From Cristatella mucedo (Eukaryota; Bryozoa; Phylactolaemata; Cristatellidae): DNA of 64,000 bases. Location: positions 188,001 through 252,000 of the forward strand of contig WPIO01000102.1 in assembly GCA_009760855.2 (NCBI GenBank). The letters are read 5' to 3'. Positions 9,342 to 18,251 of this stretch are shown here, one piece after another (the first letter of the stretch is position 1; each line of letters opens with the position of its first letter). Under the pieces are notes generated by a model. It saw only the letters and a program-made list of their open reading frames with translations. It did no database searches and had not been told where the DNA came from. The position numbers and the translations under genes are program-made.

Positions 9342-10478
9342 TCAATCCATCGCCAATAAAGCAATAACTTCATCTAAATTAGCAAAGGTGTGAGATGTGT
9401 TTAATGTAAGGCGCAACCTTGGTTTGTTAATATTAACGCTAGGATGGCGAATGGCAGATATTTTTATTCCATTGGCCTCTAGTTTTTTTGCCTTAAGCAG
9501 CACTTCTTGATTATCATTATAGATTAGTGGTACTATTGGAGAAAAATCCGCCACATCAATCAATAATCCTAAGCTAGATTGTGCTTTATTGGCCGCATAA
9601 CTAGAAAGCTCACGCAAAAAATCTCTTTTTTGATTTAAGTTAGACAAGACATCCAACGCCTGCATAATAGCAAGAAAAAAAATTGGCGAAAGAGCTGAGG
9701 AATAAATAAAACCAGATGAGCTATTAAATAAATATTTTTCTATGGTTGAATTTGAACAAATATATCCACCATAGATACCTATTGCCTTACTAAAAGTGCC
9801 CATAATGCAATCTATTTGCTCGTTTGCGGCACTATATCCGTAGCCATATTTGCCAATTAAACCAAAACTATGAGCTTCATCTACATAAAGAAAAAAATCA
9901 TATTTTTGCTTAAGAAAAAGCAGTTCGTCCATAGGAGTTGCCTTGCCACTCATACTAAATAAAGATTCAGTAATCACATATCTTGCTTGGGATGTACTTT
10001 TTTTTAAAAGCCACTCCAGATTATTCATATCACAATGCTTATAACGAATCTGCCTTTGTCCTGAAATGGCAATTCCCTCGTGGATTGATTTGTGGTTTTC
10101 GCGATCACAAAAAACTTCAACCTCACCAACAACTTCTTTATTTAGAAGTGCCGCCAAGCCAGAACTATTGGCTCCATAGCCGCTACCGTATAGCATGCAT
10201 CCATTTGTGCCCTTTATTTCATTCATTTTTTTTTGCAGCAAAAAATAAGCATCCGAAACACCTATGGCGGGAGATCTTTCTCCGCTTAAGCCAAGATCTG
10301 ATGCTGATTGTTGCATTGTGGATATTATTTTTGCATTATGTGATAACTGCAAGTAATCACTGGAGGTAAAATCTAATCTATAACCATTATGATGTTTAAT
10401 TTCTCGATAAATATTCTTGCTTTTTATCTTGTCCAGCCATGCCTCATAGGCAATAATTGGCTCTTGTGATGAAGCCAT
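9342..10478 (-). CDS. bioF: 8-amino-7-oxononanoate synthase
   Basis: A 378-residue PLP enzyme of the alpha-oxoamine synthase family. Visible motifs are DFTSSDYLQLSHN, the GSGYGANSSG loop, RENHKSIHEG, VITESLFSMSGKATPM, FLYVDEAHSFGLIG with the PLP-ring Asp, and the PLP lysine in GTFSKAIGIYGGY. It condenses pimeloyl-ACP or pimeloyl-CoA with alanine to give KAPA, the first ring-forming step of biotin synthesis. It is transcribed divergently from bioB with only 25 bases between the two start codons. The length is normal for BioF, so I see no sign of decay. Confidence 0.85.
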   Translation of the reverse strand: MASSQEPIIAYEAWLDKIKSKNIYREIKHHNGYRLDFTSSDYLQLSHNAKIISTMQQSASDLGLSGERSPAIGVSDAYFLLQKKMNEIKGTNGCMLYGSGYGANSSGLAALLNKEVVGEVEVFCDRENHKSIHEGIAISGQRQIRYKHCDMNNLEWLLKKSTSQARYVITESLFSMSGKATPMDELLFLKQKYDFFLYVDEAHSFGLIGKYGYGYSAANEQIDCIMGTFSKAIGIYGGYICSNSTIEKYLFNSSSGFIYSSALSPIFFLAIMQALDVLSNLNQKRDFLRELSSYAANKAQSSLGLLIDVADFSPIVPLIYNDNQEVLLKAKKLEANGIKISAIRHPSVNINKPRLRLTLNTSHTFANLDEVIALLAMD

Positions 10479-10503
10479 ATTTTGAAAAATAATAAATTTA
10501 TTT
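10479..10503. promoter_or_regulatory. Divergent bioF/bioB intergenic region
   Basis: The start codons of bioF (minus) and bioB (plus) are separated by 25 A/T-only or nearly A/T-only bases containing the perfect 12-base palindrome AATAAATTTATT. There is not room for two full promoters, so their elements must reach into the opposite coding regions. The layout recalls the bidirectional enterobacterial bio operator, but the BirA half-site consensus is not visible, so any repressor role is inference. Confidence 0.3.
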
Positions 10504-11466
10504 ATGACCGATCAGTCAGAAAACATAAAAAGCAATGATGCAAATATAGTAAATTTTATTCAAGAAAAATATAATCTACCATTTTTTGATCTTATTTTAG
10601 AGGCTAGGATTGTACACAATAAAAACTGGCCAGAACATAAGGTTGAGATCGCAACGCTTTGTAGCATTAAAACTGGCGGATGTCCTGAAAATTGTTCTTA
10701 TTGCCCACAATCTGCTCACTATAGTACCGGAATTGAAAAAAGCAAACTCTCTCTAAATGAAGTTATTGCTCAGGCAAGGCAAGCCAAAGAAAATGGCGCT
10801 AAAAGATTTTGCATGGGGGCGGCTTGGCGATCTTTACACGATAGAGATTTACCGGAAGTTTGCGAAATGATAGCGGCCGTTAAGCAATTAGGACTAAACA
10901 GCTGTGCAACTTTTGGCATGCTAACCAAATCTCAAGCACAAAAATTAAAAGATGCGGGGCTAGATTATTATAATCATAACATAGATTCTTCTGATGAATT
11001 TTATGACAAAATAATTACCACACGCACTTTTAAAGAAAGGATGGAAACTATCAAAAACGTACAAGAGGCCGAAATTAAAGTTTGCTGTGGTGGAATTTTA
11101 GGCATGGGAGAAACCATTCAAGATAGATTGAAAATGATAGCAATCTTAAGTCAAATGAATCCCCCACCTGAAAGTGTGCCAATAAATCAATTAATACCAA
11201 TAGAAGGCACTCCGCTGGAAGACAGACCCAAGCAAATAGATTTTGTGGAATTTGTTCGTCTTGTGGCGGTTGCAAGAATTTTTCTACCAAAATCTTTTAT
11301 AAGACTTTCTGCAGGCAGGGAAAGCATGACGGAAGAATTGCAGGCTCTTTGTTTTTTTACTGGTGCAAACTCTATTTTTTATGGAGAAAAATTACTAACA
11401 GCACCAAATTCAGATAAAAATCAAGATCTTGCTATGTTAGAAAAATTTAATCTTTCCATAAACTAA
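10504..11466 (+). CDS. bioB: Biotin synthase (radical SAM)
   Basis: A 320-residue radical SAM enzyme. The 4Fe-4S cluster motif C-x3-C-x2-C is present as GGCPENCSYCPQSAHY, the SAM-binding region continues with AKENGAKRFCMGAAWR, and further cysteines for the second 2Fe-2S cluster and the C-terminal RLSAGRESM arginine are visible. It inserts sulfur into dethiobiotin to make biotin. Length and motif order match intact BioB. No bioA or bioD is present in the window, so the pathway must be completed elsewhere or is incomplete. It starts 25 bases from the divergent bioF. Confidence 0.92.
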   Translation: MTDQSENIKSNDANIVNFIQEKYNLPFFDLILEARIVHNKNWPEHKVEIATLCSIKTGGCPENCSYCPQSAHYSTGIEKSKLSLNEVIAQARQAKENGAKRFCMGAAWRSLHDRDLPEVCEMIAAVKQLGLNSCATFGMLTKSQAQKLKDAGLDYYNHNIDSSDEFYDKIITTRTFKERMETIKNVQEAEIKVCCGGILGMGETIQDRLKMIAILSQMNPPPESVPINQLIPIEGTPLEDRPKQIDFVEFVRLVAVARIFLPKSFIRLSAGRESMTEELQALCFFTGANSIFYGEKLLTAPNSDKNQDLAMLEKFNLSIN

Positions 11467-11738
11467 GAAAAAATTAACTTTCCGATCTTAACTACCATTA
11501 TGGCCTTAATTGCTGATTTGGATGGCCTGTGTGAAATTGGAGGAAATGTTTTTTTATCTGGTTTTGCTAATACTGCCTAGCCAAAAAAATCTCAGTCAAT
11601 AAATTTCACATATCAATCTTTAGATCAATACATTGCCATCTTGCTGTAAAAATGAAATGAGCGTGGTTTTTTATAAAATTTTCCATAAGAAATATTTTAT
11701 GCTGGAATTTTTTTCCCATTGTTACAAAATATATTGCA

Positions 11739-12260
11739 TTAAATCTTGTCGAAAGAAATCAATCTAGATAAATTATTAGCATAAATAACAACCATCCTGT
11801 TTGTCGCAAGTGACATCAAAATATCAATTATCTTGTAAAAATAATTTACCAATAAATTATCAAGTAGGCATATTGTTTGCAGATCTAAAAAGACATAATC
11901 AAATTGTTCAGCAACTGAATTATCATTACAAGTAAGTAAAAGTACTCTATAGTGAATTAAAATATCAATCATAAAGAGCAACACATAGCCAAGTCAGTCA
12001 ATCTTTTCGAATAAATAAATGATCACTAAAATATTACAAAAAAGCAAAAGGCTCCGCTAATAAAAATACTTGTCACTTAAAACTGCATCAGCAACACATC
12101 CGCACCCTACCCTTCCATCAGATATTTGACTGCATTTTGGCGTGATAAAGCCCATCAACACAAATCCATGCAACAGAAAAATAAGAATATCAATGCGATG
12201 TATTGGAAGAGCTAAATTAATAATACCAGATAAATCAATTTGCCAGAAGCAAATACTTAA
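11739..12260 (-). pseudogene. Broken ABC-transporter-like reading frame with two in-frame stops
   Basis: On the minus strand one frame runs from 12260 to 11739, interrupted only by stops at 12059-12057 and 11996-11994, giving 173 codons in three blocks. The last block (from a GTG at 11984) contains FDYVFLDLQ, LLVNYFYKIIDILMSL and NRMVVIYANNLSRLISFDKI, which in order resemble the Walker B, D-loop and H-loop end of an ABC ATPase, with key Glu and His replaced. The first block has a hydrophobic stretch (DILIFLLHGFVLMGF). I read it as a decaying C-terminal part of an ABC protein. The identification is by eye only. Confidence 0.35.
12045..12140. repeat. Dispersed repeat, copy 1 (partner near 18140)
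   Basis: This stretch aligns collinearly with 18092..18188. The core CAGCAACACATCCGCAC (12089-12105) is identical to 18137-18153 and is followed in both by a CATCRGATATTTGA block; flanks match at very roughly three positions in four by eye. On the minus strand both copies encode QISD then CGCVA. Copy 1 lies inside the first block of the broken ABC-like frame. Confidence 0.6.
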
Positions 12261-12594
12261 TCATTGTAACTCATAGGTATATAGCAGTTAAAAAATATCT
12301 TCTACTCAACCGATGTAGGACAATAATATAACTATCACAAAAATAAAATATTGAAAATGAACACACCATGCCATCGATTTATTCTTACCATGAAAAAAAA
12401 GATTATATTTTAAATTCTAATGCATCTGCCACAATAAAAGACATTAATTTTCAATTTGTTGTGTTTTTTGTGTTTTTTTATTTACGCCACCGAAAAACAC
12501 CAAACATTGTGCCGATGATTTCTTTTAATTTCAGCGAAATGAATAACAAAATAAGATTATGATATTTATTTAGATACATCGTTTAGCAATGAAT
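12261..12594. other. Gene-free stretch between the ABC relic and znuC
   Basis: About 330 bases. A 64-codon plus-strand frame at 12368-12562 is present but is low-complexity (Phe/Val/Tyr-rich) with no recognised family, so it is not called as a gene. Confidence 0.4.
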
Positions 12595-13266
12595 TTAGAT
12601 ATCTTTTTTGGCGGCAATGGTATACTCATCTCCTCTTAAAATATGCTGATAATTTAGCTCACTTGGCTTTCCTTGGCAGTGAATGCCTTTATCTATACAA
12701 ATTATTCTATCGCTAATTTTAAAAACCATATCAATATCATGAGAAACCATAATAATAGAGCTATGTCTGGAATATCTTTTCACCAAATTAAACATCATAC
12801 TTCTGGAAGCAATGTCTAAATTTTGTTCCGGCTCATCCATTACCACAACATCTGTCAATCTCATAATTGTTGCGGCAAATAAAACTTTTTGCAACTCTCC
12901 GCCAGAAAGATCAACCAATTTATTGCTTATTAAACCATCTATTTGCAAATCTCTCATCAGACTCATATTGACCTTGCGGTTTTTAAGTCTAATAAAACTT
13001 TCAACCGTCATTGGCATATGAGGTGGCACAAAGATTGACTGGGGCATGTAGGCTATTTTCAGGCCATCTCTTACGTCAACGCTGCCAATTGTTGGATCCG
13101 TTAATCCAACCAAACACCTTAAAAGCATTGTTTTTCCTCCGCCATTTTTACCAACAATACTTACTATTTCTCTTTTTTTAAAGGCCAAAGAAATATTATC
13201 AAGAACCAGCATTCCCCTTCTTTTAATGGTTAGATTTTTTACCTCAATAATGGATTCTTTAGGCAT
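12595..13266 (-). CDS. znuC: Zinc ABC transporter ATP-binding protein
   Basis: A 223-residue ABC ATPase. Walker A is GKNGGGKT, the Q-loop sits in AYMPQSIFVPP (a ZnuC-like motif), the signature is LSGGELQKVLFAA, Walker B is VVVMDEPEQNLD and the H-loop is MVSHDIDMVF. The size and the MPQ.......MTVESF stretch point to the metal-transport (ZnuC) subfamily. It would energise zinc import through a ZnuB permease, which is not in this window. The start lies nine bases after the stop of the AGCS symporter gene, suggesting a shared transcript. Confidence 0.75.
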   Translation of the reverse strand: MPKESIIEVKNLTIKRRGMLVLDNISLAFKKREIVSIVGKNGGGKTMLLRCLVGLTDPTIGSVDVRDGLKIAYMPQSIFVPPHMPMTVESFIRLKNRKVNMSLMRDLQIDGLISNKLVDLSGGELQKVLFAATIMRLTDVVVMDEPEQNLDIASRSMMFNLVKRYSRHSSIIMVSHDIDMVFKISDRIICIDKGIHCQGKPSELNYQHILRGDEYTIAAKKDI

Positions 13267-13275
13267 GGTTGGATC

Positions 13276-14703
13276 TTATGATTGAGATTTGTTATATTTT
13301 TTTAGCTTCTTAGAGATAAATCCAGATAAAACATAAATTGCAAGAATATTAGGTATAGTTATTGAAAGATTCATAACGTCCGCTAAATTAAGCATCACAC
13401 CAAAATCTTTCACAACACCGCACACGCAATAGGAGATAAAAAGTAATAGATTGTAAACAACAACCATCTTAGCGCCAAATAAACTTGCCCAAACTTTTTG
13501 TCCATAATAAGCCCAAGCAATAGCGGTTGATAGGCCGAAAAGCGGCACAACAAGAAGCAACAAAAAAGGAAAGTAAGGATGAACTGTTGCAAAAGCATCT
13601 ATCATCATTTCTATTCCGCTTTTATTGCCATGAAATGTATTGGCCACAACAACAATAATGCCAGAACAAAAACATACTATCGAGGTTGTAATTATTGGAC
13701 CTAAAGTTGCAATAAAACCCTCCACAATTGCATTTTTACAAGCACTGCCAGAGTGAGCTATGGCGGCCGATCCCATTCCTGTCTCGCTGCAGAAAAAAGC
13801 CCTTTGCGTGGCAATTGCAATTACGCTTAAAAGTCCACAAGTGCCAGCCTTTAAGCTAAAAGCCTCGCTAAAAATCATAGAAAAAGTTGGCAACAAGTTG
13901 CTAGAATTTTTAACTATAATGGCCAAAGTTGCCGCAACATAGGTAAGGCTCATAACTGGCACAACTTTTGCAAAAATACCACTTATAGAATAGAAACCTC
14001 TAGTTAAAATTGCAAAAATTATAGTAGCTATAGCAAAACTAAGCCACAGTAAATGACTTTCTAGTGATGGAATGAAGTGGGTAATAACCATAACAGTTTG
14101 ATTGACTTGCAGAGAGCAAAATGTAGAAAAGGCCAAACAAGCACTAAAGGCAAAAGAGATGACGCGCCCCGCAACTGGCATTTTTATCATAGCAAAAGCC
14201 CTTCCTATGTATATGTTCGGCCCGCCTGATATAAAATTGCCTTGTTTATCTTTTTTTCTAAAAACATGACCAGCAACCGCCTCTGCAAATCTAATGCCCG
14301 CAGAAACAAAACCCATTGCGATAATCCAAAAAATTACCCCTGCCCCACCAACAGAAACAGCTCCAGCTATGCCAAAAATACTACCAAGATCAACGCTGCT
14401 GCCTATATTAAAAGCCAAGATAGATCTGGAAGTTTGATATCCTTTAGTGCCATCTTGAATGTGCTTTAATTGCTCATAGTTGTTTTTTTTGGAAAGCAAG
14501 CTCTTGACGGCTTGAGATAAGAATTTAAAGGTAAAAAATCTGAATTTAATAAAGCAAAAGGCACTAGCAATCAACAACCAAAGAGCTAAAAATGGAAAAT
14601 TTAATTGACCTGACAATGGAGCTGCGACGTTAAAAAACAAAACAGCGTTGCCTAAGTCGGCAATTGCCTTAATTAATGCATTGATACGATCTATTAAAAA
14701 CAT
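13276..14703 (-). CDS. Sodium:alanine symporter family (AGCS) transporter
   Basis: A 475-residue membrane protein with about ten or eleven predicted helices. AGCS markers include FNIGSSVDLGSIFGIAGAVSVGGAGVIFW split around the first helices, AEAVAGHVFRKKDKQGNFISGGPNIYI, and QRAFFCSETGMGSAAIAHSG, the region that binds sodium and the amino acid. It would import alanine or glycine with sodium, fitting an organism that scavenges amino acids. An N-terminal extension of about 90 residues includes two hydrophobic segments, as in other family members. It precedes znuC by nine bases. Confidence 0.85.
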   Translation of the reverse strand: MFLIDRINALIKAIADLGNAVLFFNVAAPLSGQLNFPFLALWLLIASAFCFIKFRFFTFKFLSQAVKSLLSKKNNYEQLKHIQDGTKGYQTSRSILAFNIGSSVDLGSIFGIAGAVSVGGAGVIFWIIAMGFVSAGIRFAEAVAGHVFRKKDKQGNFISGGPNIYIGRAFAMIKMPVAGRVISFAFSACLAFSTFCSLQVNQTVMVITHFIPSLESHLLWLSFAIATIIFAILTRGFYSISGIFAKVVPVMSLTYVAATLAIIVKNSSNLLPTFSMIFSEAFSLKAGTCGLLSVIAIATQRAFFCSETGMGSAAIAHSGSACKNAIVEGFIATLGPIITTSIVCFCSGIIVVVANTFHGNKSGIEMMIDAFATVHPYFPFLLLLVVPLFGLSTAIAWAYYGQKVWASLFGAKMVVVYNLLLFISYCVCGVVKDFGVMLNLADVMNLSITIPNILAIYVLSGFISKKLKKYNKSQS

Positions 14704-14898
14704 CGGTTATTTATTTAAGTTTGGCTTATTTTTTAAAACTTTTTTTATTTGAGAAATATTATTTGCAACTCAATAAAAAATATTGCTTTTTATAATTGTT
14801 AAATAAAAAAACTTCCGTCTGAAATGGCGTAAATCTATATTTATTACATACATATCAGAGCGGTTGATTTTTTTATTGTTTTATTTTACACTATTATA

Positions 14899-15438
14899 AT
14901 TTCTAACAATTACAACCAATATAATTCACGTTTAAAAAAAAATGGCCCTAGATGCAACAATGAAATTAGTGCACAAGAAATAAGGCTTGTTGGCAGTGAT
15001 GGTGCGGCCAGAGGAATCGTTTCTCTGCAAGAAGCATTGCGGGCGGCTCAAATTGAAGGACTGGATTTAATAGAAATTTCACCTAATGCGGCTCCTCCTG
15101 TATGTAAAATAATGGATTACGGAAAATATAAATATGTAGAGCAAAAAAAACAACACAGCAGTGCGCACGCAAAAAAGCTTAAAGAAATAAAAATGAGCGT
15201 CAGTATTAGTCAAAACGATCTTCAAGTGAAACTTAATCACGCTATAGAATTCTTTGCCGATGGTCACTCCGTTAGATTTGTAGTACAAATGAGAGGTAGG
15301 GAGCTTGCACATAAGGATATAGGCTACAAACTAATGGAAAAAATAGTGGAAAGCTTACAAGAACAAGCAAAGGTTCAGGAAAGAATTAACGTTATTGGAA
15401 ATCAGGTTTCTGTCAATCTGAATCCTCTTAAAAAATAA
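14899..15438 (+). CDS. infC: Translation initiation factor IF-3 with a non-canonical ATT start
   Basis: The reading frame is open from an in-frame TAA at 14830 to the stop at 15438, and the IF-3 N-domain begins at about 14935 with KKNGPRCNNEISAQEIRLVG, matching alphaproteobacterial IF-3 (KTGPRxNxxIxxxxVxLI). No ATG, GTG or TTG lies in frame upstream of this block, only ATT/ATA codons (14893, 14896, 14899). I place the start at ATT 14899, giving 179 residues, a normal length. ATT starts in infC are known and allow IF-3 to repress its own translation. The central GLDLIEISPNAAPPVCKIMDYGKYKY is diagnostic. rpmI and rplT do not follow. Confidence 0.85.
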   Translation: MSNNYNQYNSRLKKNGPRCNNEISAQEIRLVGSDGAARGIVSLQEALRAAQIEGLDLIEISPNAAPPVCKIMDYGKYKYVEQKKQHSSAHAKKLKEIKMSVSISQNDLQVKLNHAIEFFADGHSVRFVVQMRGRELAHKDIGYKLMEKIVESLQEQAKVQERINVIGNQVSVNLNPLKK

Positions 15439-15729
15439 CAATATATTGCTTATTTTTCTTTCAAAATATGGCTAAATCATAAATTTTATATTTGTGAGCA
15501 TCAAAAAGCCAAATTATAAACAATCTAACACTACCAAATAACTAAGCGGCAAAATTACCCAATTAAATAAATGGGGCACTTGTGCTAAAAATTTATCTTT
15601 ATTTTTTGCCATTTTTGGCGATTAAATATCATCTTTTTTGCAGCTTAATAATTTTCTAAATCAACAGTTTGGTGGAATTTTGGCAAAGCAATATATAAAT
15701 TAAACTTCTCACCAATCATGCAGCAAAAA
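15439..15729. other. Gene-free stretch after infC
   Basis: I looked for rpmI and rplT, which often follow infC, in all frames and did not find them. Only A/T-rich sequence with closely spaced stops is present. Confidence 0.5.
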
Positions 15730-16160
15730 GATTTACTAACTATCTACAGAACTGCAAATTTTAACATGAAAAGCCGCAGAAATTGATAAAATAAATGAAA
15801 CAATTAAATTAAATACTGAATATTTGTGCCAACATAAGTTCTGATAAGGAAGCTCAGTTATGTTGGTGGTCATAAAATCTATAGAAAAAATAAAGTCGCG
15901 ATAATTTAATACAGACTGCCTTCCCGCCAAGTTTTTTGCAAAGGATTTCGCACAGCAGTAGCGTCAAGCATTCACCAATAGCGACGCTCTTCATTAAAAA
16001 ATCCTATAACTAAAGCCACCTCAATACCTAGAGATTTTGCTTCGTTATTTTTTTATATATGCTTTGAGTGATTTATATTTATCCAATCGTGAGAGACAAC
16101 AAAATAGTTGCCAGTCTCCACTTCATCGTAGCCACTTTAATGAATAAATCTGGACTTAAA
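15730..16160 (-). pseudogene. Decayed partial copy of the guaA 3' end
   Basis: The core 15843-15880 matches the functional guaA at 16369-16406 in 36 of 38 positions, same orientation. The minus-strand frame 15930-15736 reads DFMTTNITELPYQNL against guaA DFMTANIAELPYPIL, then ends in faintly similar sequence. Farther upstream (about 16140-16080) a faint SGY...YFVV block sits where guaA has SGWYNLSSQAFAVF. The core is much better conserved than the flanks, so this is either an old tandem copy patched by gene conversion or a short segment duplication. It cannot be functional. Confidence 0.55.
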
Positions 16161-16261
16161 ATCAGAGGCATTCTAAAACAATAAATACCATTATTGGAAT
16201 GATCGGTATAAATTATTTTTTACTATTAAGCTGCATAACTTTTTATTTTGCGCCCACAAAA

Positions 16262-17803
16262 TTATTCCCACTCTATTGTTGCAGCTGGTTTATCTGATAT
16301 ATCGTATACTACGCGATTAATTTCTTCAATTTCATTGACAATTCGCCTTGAAATTAAACTTAATATTGGATAAGGAAGCTCAGCTATGTTGGCGGTCATA
16401 AAATCTGTTGTATTTACAATTCTTAAGGCAACGGTCCAGCCATATTTTCTGCAATCACCAGCCACTCCAACAGATTTAATTGGCAAAAAAACCGCAAAGG
16501 CCTGACTGGATAAATTATACCAGCCGCTTCTTCTTAATTCTTCCAGTAAAATTACATCCGCTCTCTGTAAAATATTTACATATTCCCTTTTTATTTCTCC
16601 AATAATTCTAATTGCAAGTCCTGGGCCTGGAAATGGATGTCTGGAAATTAACGCATCAGGCAAGCCAAGCTTCAGACCGATTTTTCTGACTTCGTCTTTA
16701 AATAAATTACGTAAGGGTTCTATTATTTTTAATTTCATTTTTTCTGGCAGGCCGCCAACATTGTGATGTGACTTTATTTTATGTGCATTATTTTCTGCAC
16801 CGGCAGATTCAATTACATCTGAATAGATTGTTCCTTGAGCGAGCCATGTTGTATTTTTTGGCGCATGTTGCTCAAAAATTTCTACAAATAATCTGCCAAT
16901 AATTTTTCTCTTTTCCTCCGGATCCATTACTCCGGCCAAAGCCTGCATAAAAATATCTCCAGCCTCAACAACCTGCAATTTAATGTTATTTTGCAAGCAA
17001 GACTGAATAACCTCATTAGTCTCATTTTTTCTCATTAATCCCGTATCAACAAAAATACAGGTTAAATTTTCTCCTAGTGCTAAATTTAACAAAAAAGCTG
17101 CCACAAAAGAATCCACACCACCAGAAAGACCAAGCACCACTTTTTCTTTAGCTATTTTATGTTTTATAGATTCAATAATATCTGTAATTATATCTTGCTC
17201 GCTCCACAACAACGCACAAGAACAAATATTAACAACAAAATTATGCAAAATTTCCAGACCTTTTTCCGTATGAACAACTTCTGGATGAAATTGCAGTCCA
17301 TATAATTTTTTTTCTATATTTTCAACCGCTGCAATAGGGCAATTTTCTGAACTTGCAATAATGTTAAAACCTGAAGGAATTGCACCAACTTGATCTCCGT
17401 GGCTCATCCAAACCTTAATTTTTTCCCCATCAATGCCAAGAAATAAATGGCTATTTTTAATGCTAATTTGTGCCAGTCCGAATTCTTTTTTTTCTGCAGA
17501 ATAAATTTCACCCCCAAGTTGAGAAATCATAGTTTGCATGCCGTAACAAATGCCCAAAATTGCCTTATTGCAATTAAGAATAGCTGCTGGAATAATGCAA
17601 TCTTTATTCACAGATTCCGGACTGCCAGAAAGAATTATGCCCATACAGTCTTTTAATAGTGATTCTGTAAAATCGGTATTAAAGGGATACACCTCCGCAT
17701 AGCAACCAAGCTCTCTTATTCTTCTGGCTATTAAATTTGTATACTGAGAGCCAAAATCAATAACCAATATTTTTTCTATTTTTTTCGAAAAATCATCCGG
17801 CAT
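16262..17803 (-). CDS. guaA: GMP synthase (glutamine-hydrolysing)
   Basis: A 513-residue two-domain enzyme. The glutaminase domain has ILVIDFGSQYT, ILGICYGMQTM with the nucleophilic Cys, and the GLQFHPEVVHTEKG His/Glu. The ATP-pyrophosphatase domain has the P-loop VLGLSGGVDSFVAA and the C-terminus has RHPFPGPGLAIR, PYPILSLISRRIVNEI and KPAATIEWE. It converts XMP to GMP. The start is put at 17803 (MPDDFSKKIEK) because it is the nearest ATG before the conserved domain; an in-frame ATG also exists at 17839. With guaB at 18252 it gives a full IMP-to-GMP route. Confidence 0.93.
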   Translation of the reverse strand: MPDDFSKKIEKILVIDFGSQYTNLIARRIRELGCYAEVYPFNTDFTESLLKDCMGIILSGSPESVNKDCIIPAAILNCNKAILGICYGMQTMISQLGGEIYSAEKKEFGLAQISIKNSHLFLGIDGEKIKVWMSHGDQVGAIPSGFNIIASSENCPIAAVENIEKKLYGLQFHPEVVHTEKGLEILHNFVVNICSCALLWSEQDIITDIIESIKHKIAKEKVVLGLSGGVDSFVAAFLLNLALGENLTCIFVDTGLMRKNETNEVIQSCLQNNIKLQVVEAGDIFMQALAGVMDPEEKRKIIGRLFVEIFEQHAPKNTTWLAQGTIYSDVIESAGAENNAHKIKSHHNVGGLPEKMKLKIIEPLRNLFKDEVRKIGLKLGLPDALISRHPFPGPGLAIRIIGEIKREYVNILQRADVILLEELRRSGWYNLSSQAFAVFLPIKSVGVAGDCRKYGWTVALRIVNTTDFMTANIAELPYPILSLISRRIVNEIEEINRVVYDISDKPAATIEWE

Positions 17804-18251
17804 ATAAAAAGTTAAATAAATTTTATAAAATATGGGCACTAAATTGTCTCGTTTGTAAAAATTCCTACAGATTTGCGGTTATTATTTGCAAACTAATTAT
17901 CGTAATAAATTATAATCTGATACAAAAGAAAGATAACATTTAATTTCAATTAAGTTGAAGATTATAGTGTTGTTTGATGTAAAAATTGTAGTAAAATTAT
18001 ATATATTTATTTTTGAATACCAAACCCAGCCATCAAGAAAATCATTAGGACTGATGATAATTTCTGTTACCGCAGTGCAATAATACAAAGCACAAAAGCT
18101 CCTTCACTAAAAATGCCTATCACTCAAAAAACACACCAGCAACACATCCGCACTTCATCCTTTCATCGGATATTTGAATTTATTTTGTTACAATTGCAAT
18201 GAAAAATTATTAGCTTAAAATATTATTAATTACAAACTGCATTCATAGAAA
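17804..18251. other. Gene-free stretch with repeat copy 2
   Basis: About 450 bases between guaA and guaB. It holds the second copy of the dispersed repeat (18092-18188). A 63-codon minus-strand frame at 17897-18088 has no recognised family and a biased composition; I do not call it a gene. Confidence 0.5.
18092..18188. repeat. Dispersed repeat, copy 2 (partner near 12090)
   Basis: Collinear with 12045..12140; shares the identical 17-base core CAGCAACACATCCGCAC and the adjoining ATATTTGA block. Unlike copy 1, no long frame runs through it: the minus-strand QISD...CGCVA block is closed by stops shortly on both sides. The similarity appears to fade just below 18080 and above 18190. Confidence 0.6.

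Noticed and set aside
11467-11580. Open frame continuing in phase past the bioB stop
   Set aside because: About 37 codons, no family recognised; BioB is complete before the stop, so read-through is not needed.
12368-12562. Plus-strand frame of 64 codons with a start codon
   Set aside because: Composition is Phe/Val/Tyr-rich low complexity, no family resemblance, and no ribosome-binding site.
15439-16261. rpmI and rplT expected after infC
   Set aside because: Neither L35 nor L20 motifs appear in any frame; the spacer holds the guaA relic instead.
17897-18088. Minus-strand frame of 63 codons between guaA and guaB
   Set aside because: No recognised family, overlaps the edge of repeat copy 2 and is probably chance or debris.
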